A DNA stretch of 64,000 nucleotides from Pricia antarctica. Its GTDB lineage: Bacteria; Bacteroidota; Bacteroidia; Flavobacteriales; Flavobacteriaceae. The translations under genes and the position numbers were made by a program. The notes under the pieces were generated by a model. That model made no database searches, was not told the origin of the DNA, and worked only from the letters and a program-made list of their open reading frames with translations. This document shows, in pieces, positions 8,264-20,200 of the stretch; positions within the stretch are counted from its first letter, which is position 1; every line of letters starts with the position of its first letter. Where the stretch lies: contig NZ_FNAO01000001.1 in the NCBI RefSeq assembly GCF_900101815.1, forward strand, positions 620,001 to 684,000, given 5' to 3'.

Positions 8264-11200
8264 ATGAGCCTGACTAGACCGACCAAAAAACAATGCCTTT
8301 TATTTTTTGCCCTTTTCATCGGTAGCCTTTACGCTTCCTATGCGCAAGAGGTCGCCCCTTTTGCGCCACGATTAGATGGCGGTAATATCGAAATACGGGG
8401 GGATATCATTTTTGTGGGGAACAATATTCTCAACCGGGCCACACAATCCGATCCGGGGCAGGCCAACACCCCTTACAACGGCAACAACAATAACAATTCG
8501 CTGTGGATGGAGTATATCGACATCGATGGAGATCCTTCAACCTTTAGCTCCAGTAGTGCCGAACTGAACATAGCAGACCCCGCCTGTTCGCAGGTGCGCT
8601 ATGCCGGGCTATACTGGGCCGCCACTTACCCCAATGAGCGAAGTACGAATGGTGGTGCGTCGTTTAGCGGTACGCCCAGAATAGAGGACTGGTTCAACAT
8701 CAAATTTCAGGTGCCAGGAGGTTCTTATGTAGATTTGACCGCCGACACGACGGCAGACCCTGCGGGTCAGGAAGACGACATTATCTATGATGGTTACAAC
8801 TATTCCAACATCAATAATTCATTTAAAGACTCGCCCTATATATGCTATAAGAACGTAACCGATTTGGTTCGCGGCAATACCAACCCGAACGGCGAATATA
8901 CCGTCGCCAACGTTCGTGCGACAAAAGGGAAAAGAAACGGATCGAGTTCGGCGGGTTGGGTAATGGTCATTATTTACGAGAACCCTAACGAATCGGGTAA
9001 GTTTATCTCGACTTTTGATGGATATGCGGGGATGTCCGGCGCCGTTGGAAACGTAGATGTTGCCGTCAACGGCTTTAGAACCCTTCCGACTCCATTTCCG
9101 GTACGCGCAAGAATCGGTGTAGGAGCATTAGAGGGTGACCGTGGCATTAAAAACGACCGATTTAGAATCAAGGCGAACTCCGCCAGTGGTGGGTTTACAC
9201 AGTTATCAAATGGCCCGAACCCCGGAGACAACTTTTTTAATTCCACGATTACTACAAATGGTAATCAAGTTCCCACAAGAACCCCTTATGGAACTAATAC
9301 ACTAGGTACGGACCTAGACTTGTTCAACCTTAATAATCCGAGCAACTCCGTTTTGCCTAACGGGGAAAGTGGGGCAACAATCCGCTTTACTTCAAATGGC
9401 GACGGTTATGGTGCGTTTTTAACGACATTTGCCGTAGAGATTATCGAGCCCAACATTATTCTCGAAAAAAGGGTGGAGGATATAGCCGGAAACGACATCA
9501 CCGATGGGGGTGTCAATCTCGGACAAACCCTTGATTATGTGCTCTCGTTCCGAAACCTCGGCAACGACGATGCGGAGAACTACAGCATTCGGGACGTATT
9601 GCCGACGAACACCACCTTTGTCAGCTTCGATGTCTCCGGGGCCCCGGGGGTAACCGCCAGTTACGATGTCTCTACCAATGAGATAGACTTTACTGTGCCA
9701 GACAATCGAGTGGAGATCGGCGATCCGGCTTATACCATTCGACTTCGGGTGAAGGTCGCCTCGAACTGTTTCGATTTTGTCGATGCCTGTTCTGACCAAA
9801 TCCAGAATCTGGCCTATTCGACCTATAGGGGCGAAATCAATAGTGCCACTATTACCGACGATCCCAGTGTGTCGGATTTTGATAACTGCGGCTTTGTAAC
9901 GCCTGGTGCCACCAACTTTTTGCTGGATGACCTTTCGGACTGTACTTTTACAAGAACCGTTGAACTATGCGGTGCCAATACCATTCTGTTCGCGGGTGAG
10001 GACTTTGACTCCTACGTTTGGGTCAGGGACGATAACAACAACGGCCAAATAGATGGTTCGGATACGATAATGAACGATGGCGACCCTGACAATGACCCAA
10101 GCACGCTATTGGTCGATGATATCGGCACCTATATTGTCGATAAAATAATTCCAGACCCCTGCAAAGGTTTTAAGGAAATTATTATCGTAGAACGTTTCGG
10201 CAACACCCAGACCAACCCGATTATCGACTATTTCAACAAATTAAACGGCGATACCGATTCGACCAATGATATTCAAGGCGAAATCGTAACCTGTAGTGTC
10301 GATGGCGACCTGATGCCAAAAATATTCCTCTGCGGCACCAATGATTCCCAACTTATGCAAGTCAACATTACCGATGCACAAAGTTTGGTTTGGGAACGGC
10401 TTGATGAAAGCTCTATTGGCGTAAATGGTTGTACCGCCTCAGCCAATGATTGTGCCAATAAAAACCTGAGTTGTGGTTGGAATCAAGTAGATACCGGAAA
10501 CAATTATACGGCCGATACCGCCGGAAAATACCGATTGGTAATTAACTATACCGGCGGATGTTTTAGTCGGTTCTATTTCGATGTTTTCCAGAATAGTCTA
10601 GACATTCTATACAACAATAGGGATATTATCTGTGACCGCGACGGCCGCATTCAAATTACCAATTTAGGCAGCAATTACGGGTATCAACTCGTAGACCATG
10701 CCAATAACACTATTTTAGTTCCTTTTAGCGCAGGACATGGTCCTTCATTTGATTTCGGTACAGGCGAAAATGGATCGTATCGGGTGGAAGTTGTTCAATT
10801 AGATGATGCAGGAGCCCAGATTCCCGGCGCCTGTATTTTCAGTACAGAGCCCATTGGTGTACGCGATCGCGATTTTCAAGTCGACATTACCACCACGCCA
10901 GCAAACTGTAATGCTCAAGGTAGCATTAAAATCGATGTGCTGAACGTTAGGGCCGACTATACCTATCGGCTGTTACGTTCGGACGGGACTTTGATCGATG
11001 ATGAAACGGCACAACCGAACAATACCTATACATTTACGGTAAATCCCGGCAACTACACTATTGAGACCAGCACCGCCGATGGTTGTACGGATTCGCAGAA
11101 TATTACGGTCGACCGTATTCCTAATCCCACATTATCCGGGGTCACAATGGCAAATATTGCTTGTTCCGCCGGCACCATCGAATTGACTCGAACCGGTGGA

Positions 11201-14200
11201 CAAGGAAACCCAGATTTTCTATATGCTATTTGGAGCATGGATGGAACAGATCTTTATCCGAATATTCCCTCCATACCGGCCGATGCTTATCAAGTAAGTT
11301 CGACATTCAACTTCGGATGGCGCGATGACAATGGTGATGGCGACGATGAATATATCTCTGGGGAGGACGGCACCTATGAATTTGTCATCATCGATGCCAA
11401 CAACTGTTTTGCGTTTTCGAATCCGGTCACTATAAATGACAACGGTCCTACGATCATTGATACCATTACCGAAACCCAACCGTCATGTAGCGGAGATAAT
11501 GACGGGGCGTTAACGATTAATGTATCTGGTGGTGTTGCTCCTTATGAATACAGTATCGACAATGGGGCAACCTATCAAACTACGCCAAATTTTGTCAATT
11601 TAAGAGCCGACACTTACGCTATTAGGGTTACGGATGCTTCCGGTTGTGATGTATCACAGACCTATAACCTGATAGAGCCTTTCCCTATGAGTGCATCCGC
11701 CGGGGTGTCGCGTGATGCTACCTGTGACCCAATGGGTGCCGAAGTACGGGTCACCAACGTGGTTGGCGGCAACGGTTCTTACCAATACAGTTTTGACGGT
11801 GGGGCAACTTACGGAGCATCTACGATTGCCGTGCTCCCTCCTGGGGATTATACGGTAATCGTAAGTGACGGTTCCTGTGAATTCCCGATGGCTGTTACCG
11901 TTGAAGATGTTCCTGACGAACCGACCGTTACCCTTACGCCCGAAGTAAGTTATCTTTGCAACGGTAGGGCCGTTGTTACGGCAACTCCGGACATAGCGAC
12001 CTATAATTATACGTATTACTTGGATGGCGTTTTAAATTCACCCGATCCCACAAGCAATGTTTTTCCGAACGTCCCTCCAGGAACGTATATCGTAAGTACC
12101 AACTATAGCTCACAGACGCCCCCGACACCCAGTTTGTTGCTACAAGAAGATTTTGGGTATGGTACTACTATCCCGAATCCGAATACTTCTGGCTATTTTT
12201 ATGAGAACCAACAGGATAATGTAACCCCAAGTGGTGCCCCAATAGACAACGGAGCTTTTATCAATGACTACGAATATGCCGTAACCAGTAACATTGAAAG
12301 ACCTTTTGGTGCGTGGTGGAACCCTGAAGACCATACGTCGGGTGATAGATTGACCCAAGGGCGCTATCTCGTAATTAACATAGGTGCACCAACCCCTGGG
12401 CAGGTCATCTATCAAAAGCCTATCAACGATATTATTCATAATCAACCGATTAGTGTCTCGCTATGGTTGACCAATTTAATCCGTTCAGGAAACCGAGTAG
12501 CACCAGATTTGACTATCGAGTTACGACATCCTACTACAAATGCGTTAGTTACCTCATCAAACACGGGTGCCGTTCCTGAAAATGTTAATTGGAACGAATA
12601 TGTGCTATCCCTAAATCCCGGTGCGAATTCGAGCTTAAATCTTGTAATTGTTACTAACGAAAGTGAAGTTAGCGGTAATGACGTAGCTATCGACGATATT
12701 ACCGTTTACCAAACGCCCGAGGTCTGCGAACTATCGGTAGAAACCCCTGTAACCGTTGAAGCCGCAAAGGTCTTTACAGCCAATATCACAGCTTCTTCGA
12801 GTGTTAGCTGTAACGGCTTAAACGATGCCTCTATCACCTTCGAGGTCGAAAATTTTGAGGCCACGAGCGGTTTCGATTATTCCTTGGACGGAGGCACGAC
12901 TTGGATCAACTCGATCAGCTCTCCCGTAACTACAACTGCCCCTTTAGGAGCCGGAACGCAACGCATCGACATCCGAAAGGCTAACGAAACTACCTGTACC
13001 ACTTTTGTGGAACAGACAATTACACAGCCCAATGCTCTTATAGCAGGGGGAAGCGTTACCACACCCTATACCTGTGCCAATGGAGGCGCGACGATTACCG
13101 CCAGCGTGAGCGGCGGAACGCCAACCTATCAATATCAGTTGGAAGATACCGTTGGCACTCCGATCGGAAGCTTTGATTTCGCCACCAATGGTAATAATAC
13201 TGTCTTTGCAGGATTAGCTCCCGGCGACTACTTCGTTCGGGTACGGGACAACAATACGTGTGAGAATGCCGCGGCCGTAACGGTCAACGATACGGCTCCG
13301 GTCGTCTTTGACGTAGATCCGACCTCTTGTTATACGGGGGGCAATTCCGCAAGCATACAAGTCAATGTTACCGACGGAAATGGCTGGTATCTGTTCAGGA
13401 TCAATGGTGGACCATGGATCACCCCTTCGCCTGCCAACGCCACAACGCACACCTTTAACAATCTGGCCAACGGAAACTATGATATCGAGGTCAAGGACGC
13501 ATTGGGATGTCCAAACCCCCTTCCGGCGCCAACATCGGTGAGCATCGATCCCCAATTAACGGTATCGGCTTCCGCACCGAATATAACTGCTTGTGCCACG
13601 GATACCGATATTTCGATTTCCACTGCCGGTGGCGATACGAACTATGCTTATGCGGTAATCCCTAACGGGAATACTGTCGCCGATAGCGATTTCAGCACCG
13701 CTAACCCGTTTACCGTATCGGCAGCAGGAGATTATGATGTGTATGTGCGAGATAATAACGGCAACCCCGGTTATTGTTCGGCGATGCATACAATTACGGT
13801 AGCAAAAGATGCGCCTATTGACATCACCGCAACTCCGACCGCAGTAACTTGCTTCGGCGCTTCGAACGGGGCGATTTCCATTGCGGTCAATTCCGGCGGA
13901 AACGGCCCGTTTATGTATAGTATCGACAACGGCGCTACCTATGTATCCGGAAATAGCTTCCAGAATTTAGCGGCAGGCACCTATCCTATCCGTGTGCGCG
14001 ATGCAAATCTGTGCGAATCCGTGCCTGAGGATGCCATAGTTACGGAGCCCGCACAATTGGTGGCCGAGGCCGTTCTAACGCAAAATTACACCTGTCTTGT
14101 CGACGGGGAAATTACAGTAGGAAGCGTTACCTCGACATCGGGCGGTTCCGGCGATTATCAGTATAGCATCAACGGCAGTACATGGACGGCATCTACCACA

Positions 14201-17200
14201 GTCGGCCATACTTTTGCCAACTTGACCGATGGTACGTACAGCGTCCGCGTTCGCGATGCCAATGCGACCAATTGTGGCATGAATCTGCCCAATATCGTTA
14301 TCGACCCCTTACCGACCGAACCTACATTGACCCGTGCAGTGAGTTACAATTGCGATGGCAGTGGAAATATCACCATAACACCTTTCGATGCCTCCTTTAC
14401 CTATAGCTTAGATGGTACGGCCGGTGTTTCTGGTGCCGGTGCCAATATCTTCAACAACGTCACCTTAGGGATCCATACTGTTACCGTCAACTATGGAAGA
14501 GCGTGTACTACGGACATTAACGCAATCGTAGCTGATGGAAATGCATTCGAGGCCTCAATTACAGCCTCTGAGAACCTGGATTGTAACGGGGACGCCTCCG
14601 GTACGATTACCATCGATGCCGATAATTTTGGTGCGGGAGGTTACGAATATAGCTTGAACGGTGCTGCTTTTGTCGGGCCGTTTACTACGGCAGAACAGCT
14701 TACCGGACTTTCGGCAGCTGCGCATACCATCGATGTACGCGATGTTGATAATGCCATTGCCGGTATGCCCGGTTGCACCGTACCCTTAAGCCGAACATTG
14801 ACAGAGCCTGCGGCAATGGCGGCTTCAGCCAGTATTACCGAACAATTGACCTGTACCAACGGTGGTGCCACTATAACCGCTAGCGCAACAGGTGGAACTC
14901 CCACCTATATATATCAGTTGGAAGATACCGGTGGAACAGCCATAGCTTCCTACGATTTCGCGACTAACGGAAACAACACGGCCTTCTCAGGTCTTGCCGC
15001 AGGAGACTATATCGTACGCGTCAGGGATACCAACGGCTGCGAAGATGAAATCGATACTGCCCTAACGGTCGACCCGACGCAGGCCATAACCTTTGATGTG
15101 ACTCCCGTTGCCTGTTACTCCGGTGCCAACGATGGAACCATTGTAGTCAACGTTACCGATGGAAACGGCGGCTATCAATTTAGGATCGATGGAGGTCCAT
15201 GGATAACACCTTCCCTGGCTTCCGCAACTACCTACACCTTCGAAAACTTGGCGGACGGAACCTATGGCATAGAAGTAAGGGATTCCTTCGGATGCCCCTC
15301 CCCTTTGCCTGCACCTCAAACGGCAACTGTTGCTCCACAACTGGTTACGTCCGTAGATGTCCTGGCTATCAGTGCCTGTAACGATGGCTCGATCACCGTA
15401 AACGCAACCGGTGGAAACGGCATCTTGGTATATGCAATAGTTCCGGCAAATACAAGCCCGTCCGGACTATATACTACCACGAGTAGCTTGGTCATTGACA
15501 ATGCAGCGGCTACCTCGAATCCCGCAGGTTACGACGTATATGTGCTTGACGACAATGGTTCGGGTACCTGTGCATTTGTACAGGAAGATATTCTCTTGAC
15601 CCCCGTTGCCTCTTTAACGGTAAGCGGTACGCCAACAGACCCTGAATGTTACGACGGTCTTGGAGCTATCGATGCTACCGTAGGGGGCGGAACCGGGCCT
15701 TTTACTTATGATCTTGTAGATCTATCCCCGGCAGATGGCATCGATTACGGTACATCCAATGCTAACGTTTCAACCACATCCTTAGCGTTCAATGGAATTG
15801 GTGTCGGTGATTATGAAATTACCATTACAGATGTCAATAGCTGTACGGTAACCTCATCTACAATTACAATTAACAACGCCGTCGAAATTACGGCCAACAT
15901 TTCACCGCTACTGCCAACAACCTGTACTAGTACGACTGAAAGTGATTATGGGTTCGAGTTTTTAACAGTAACCGCTCCCACAGGAACTGTTGAATACAGT
16001 AACGACGGAGGAACTACTTGGCAGGCTTCGAACGAACTACGGGGTACTGTGTCAAACCCGACATTTTCGGGTACGTCGGTATATCCTTCTATTCGGGTCA
16101 CTTTGGCAAGTGGCACTGTCTGTCAAAAAGATTTTCCGCGATATCTTATTCCATATCCTTTGGATAACTTGGATATTAGTATCAGCGCCATTGTTGTTAA
16201 CTGTAACGACCTACAAGTTAGGGTTCAGGGTACCGCTGGGGTCGCTCCTTATGAGTATTCCTATGCTGAAGACCCTGCCAATTTTAACCCTGGAACAGCG
16301 ACATGGCAACCGGGCGGAACTATAGATTCAGGCGGAAATACGGTTACTGCAGGTGATGGACTTTACAATTGGACCGGTCTGACCCCTGGAAGAACCTATG
16401 TGTTCTACGTAAGGGATAATTCAGGATGTGTACGTCAAAGTCTTATCAATGTTAATGACTTGATTGCCGAGCCGATAGAAATAACGGTAGATGTTACGCC
16501 CAGCTGTTTCAATGCAGCACCTGGAGTAGGAAACGGGGAAATTACGTTTACACTTAATCCTAGTGCTTCAAGCACCCATATTCGATGGGAAGTTTTCGAA
16601 TTAGGAAATGCCACGCCCATTCAAGTTAGTGGCGGAGGAGCTTCCGCAGTGAATATTCCTTACAACAATACAATCACGGCGACAGGTCTTGCCGAGGGCG
16701 AGTACTATGTGCAAGTTGTTCAGTCAGACGGCACCACGGACACCTGTACAGGTGGTAGTGAAAATGCCTTAGTCGATCAACTAAATGCAATAACCGCAAC
16801 ACCTGTAGTGACCCGGAATATCTCCTGTAACCTGCCCGGATTGATTTCCATAAACGGAATCAATGGTGGCGGCGGCCCCGCTTATACCTTTGATGTAACC
16901 GGACCGGCTGGATTTACAGCTTTAACCGGATTAAACAGTAATCCTGTACAAATTCCGATCAATTCACCTGTTGGCAATTACACCGTTACTATAAACGATC
17001 AATATGGTTGTCCGGTCGCTTTGGCCCCGGTCGCTTTGACCTTGTCGCCGAATCCGACTATTACATCCGTTACACAAGACAACTGTAACGCGCCTATAGC
17101 CCTTACCGTGGTCGGTGCCTCGGCAGCGGGAAATATCCGTTATGCCATCGTACCAGCAGGCGACCCCGTACCTACCACATACTTAGATAATAATGGTGTC

Positions 17201-20200
17201 TTTAATAGTGTTGCCCCAGGCTCTTATGATGTATACATTATAGACGGCAATGGTTGCACCAATTCACAAGCTGCGTTTGTTGTGCATCCTGTTTTATCAG
17301 CCAAAACGGAACTTACCAAGGTGTTGGATTGTACCGCCTCACCGGAGGCGACCATCAGTATCGAAGCCTTGACCGGATCTGGAAGTTATGAATATTCCAT
17401 AACCAACACCGCCGGGGCGCCCGCTGTTGTGCGCACCGCTTTTGGCGGAAGCGCCTTTGATTACTTCGCGCCATCCGCCGGTGATTACACAATCACTATT
17501 TATGATACCAATACTCCCGATAATACAGGCTGTAACAGGGCGTTTGTAGTAACCGTTCCTGCAAGAATAGAGCCCGTAGTAGCCAATATAACAGCAACGG
17601 ATATAACTTGTATAGGTGATACGGATGGAACGATTACCATTTCCGCAGTTGACAATGGCGTAGGCCCATATTCCTTTGAAATCACCTCTTTAGATGGTGC
17701 CGCGACTAGCATCAACCCGACAAATTCAACGAATACGACTGCAACATTTGCGGGCTTGGCGCCTACTATCGCCGCAGGTTATATAGTGACCGTAACCGCC
17801 GATGCCGGCACGAACAACTGTTCTACGGATAGCGCCGCGATTACCATCGCAGAGCCCTCGACCATTGTAGTGACCTTAGATCCAATCGTAGAATTTGCGT
17901 GTGCCACTGGAAATAACGATAATGATGCAAGTATTTCGGTTGCAGGAGTTGCTGGCGGATCAAATACTTTTGTTCGCTACGAATTTATCAACGACCAAGG
18001 TACAGCCGCTACTGGCGACGACGTGGTCGTTCAGAACGGTACAAATACCGTTTACACGGAAACAGATACAGATGGTGGCACTTACATTGTAAATGTTTAT
18101 GATAACAAAGGATGCGTAGGCAGTACAACGGCCACCATTTTGCCCTTCGTAGAAATCAGCGATCCAACCGTTACCGTCGATAGCGATGTTACCTGTAACC
18201 CCGGCGACGATGCCCAAGTTTCTATTGGGATTACCTTGAATCCTGTTACTGGAACACCGAATATAGAATATGCGGTTGCAGGTACCGATAATGCGTATAA
18301 TGCACCTAATCAGGCTTCAAATATATTTACTGCACTAGGTATCGGCAACTATGAAGTTACCGTAACCAACACGGATACCGGATGTTTTGTCCAAACCACT
18401 TTCGAGCTCGAAAATCCGAATAATTTTGAGATTATCACGACCACGGTAGATGTCGAATGTCATGGAACTGATGGGTCGGTAAGCTTTACAATCAATGATC
18501 CAGTAAACCCGTATTCCAATGGATTTACTTGGCAGATTTATGATTCGCAGGGAACTGCCGCTGTCGGAGACGATGTGCCCATCGTCGGAGCCAACGGGAT
18601 TTGGGCCACTTTCGGCCCGACTACGCCGTTTGCCATCGGCGCAGGGGAGTACCGTGTGGAAGTTGCCCAAGATTCAAATCCATTATGTGTGGCGTCGGAA
18701 TTCTTTACCATAGCCGGGCCAAGCGACCCGATTACAGCGGATAGAGACGTCAACCCTATCACTTGCATAGGCAACGACGGTGTCATCGAAATCATTGACG
18801 TACTCGGCGGATGGGGCGGTTACGAATACTATGTTGGAACTACTGCGCCCGCTTCTGCATCTGTATTCGTTACCAATCCTAGATTTGATACGCTTTCCGC
18901 TGGAACGTATCAAGCCTGGGTCATTGACCAAAATGGATGTCAGACAGAAGTTCAGAGCAATATAATTCTCGACGATCCGACACCGATAACCGCAGACCTA
19001 CAGATCAACCAAGCCAATTGCACCAATTTTGAGGGCGAAATAGAAGTTAATAATGTCTTGGGCGGCCAAGGCAGCAATTATACGTATCAATTAATCAAAG
19101 ATGGTATGGCCATACGCGCGCCACAAAACACGAGAGTATTCTCTGGATTGGATGCAGGCATCTATGAAGTACAAATCACGGATCAGTGGACGTGTATGTT
19201 TACCACGTCGCCGGCAGAAATTTTATTCGAACCCATCTCGCCTTTGGCAACTGTGGTTAAGACCATAGATTGTTCGACCACAGATTCGGGAGGGCAGATT
19301 ACCATAACACAGACAGGTGGTTCGGGCAACTTCGATTATATTGCGAATTATCCTGATGGGTTTACCTCGGCCTTCAATTCAACTGGCGTATTTACTGGCC
19401 TAAATCAAGTGGGTGATTATGTGTTTACGATTACCGACCAAGATGCGGCGCAAGCCTGTCCGACTTACATCTCGCAAAGGCTCGAAACAGCCGTACAACC
19501 CGTTATGTCGATAGATACGTTTATGGACGTCACCTGTAATGGTGCCGATGACGGAACCATCTCCGTTAGCGTTCCCGACAATGGGGTAGGACCCTATACT
19601 TTTGAGATTACCTCCGGGCCCGGCAGTTCTACTGCCTTCCCGATAGCAGCAACCTCATCGACTGCCACAACAGCGACATTCAACGGTTTGGAAGGAACCG
19701 CATCGGGCATTACCTATACCATCCGTGCGACGGGCATAAACGCTTGTACGGACAATATTAGCCAACAAATCGTCCAGCCAGATGCTATTGCGAACGTAAA
19801 CGCGACCGTAACAGAATTTCTCTGTGCCGCGGGCAACAATTCGAACCACGCTGTCATCGCCGTTGACCCTACGGCTATCACCGGCGGTTCGGGTAGTTAT
19901 GTGCGCTATGAGTTCATCAACACGACGACCACGACAACAGTTCAGAACGGAGCCAGCGCATCCTATACGGAAACCGATGTCGCAGGCGGGGCCTATACCA
20001 TAAACGTCTACGACGATAAAGGCTGCGTGGGAACTACCACCACTACGATTCTCCCTTTTGTAGAGATCAGCCTTCCAACCGTCACCACTACTCAAAATGT
20101 AGCTTGTTCACCATTGAACAATGCTGAAATTGAAGTGGGAATTACCGTTACGCCAGCGACTGCGACCCCTAATTTAGTATATACTTTGACAGGTATCGGT

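Noticed and set aside
19655-20095. 146-codon minus-strand open frame inside sprB
   Set aside because: Antisense to a clear sprB repeat frame; cysteine- and arginine-rich translation without family features. Several similar antisense frames across 9-22 kb were dropped for the same reason.
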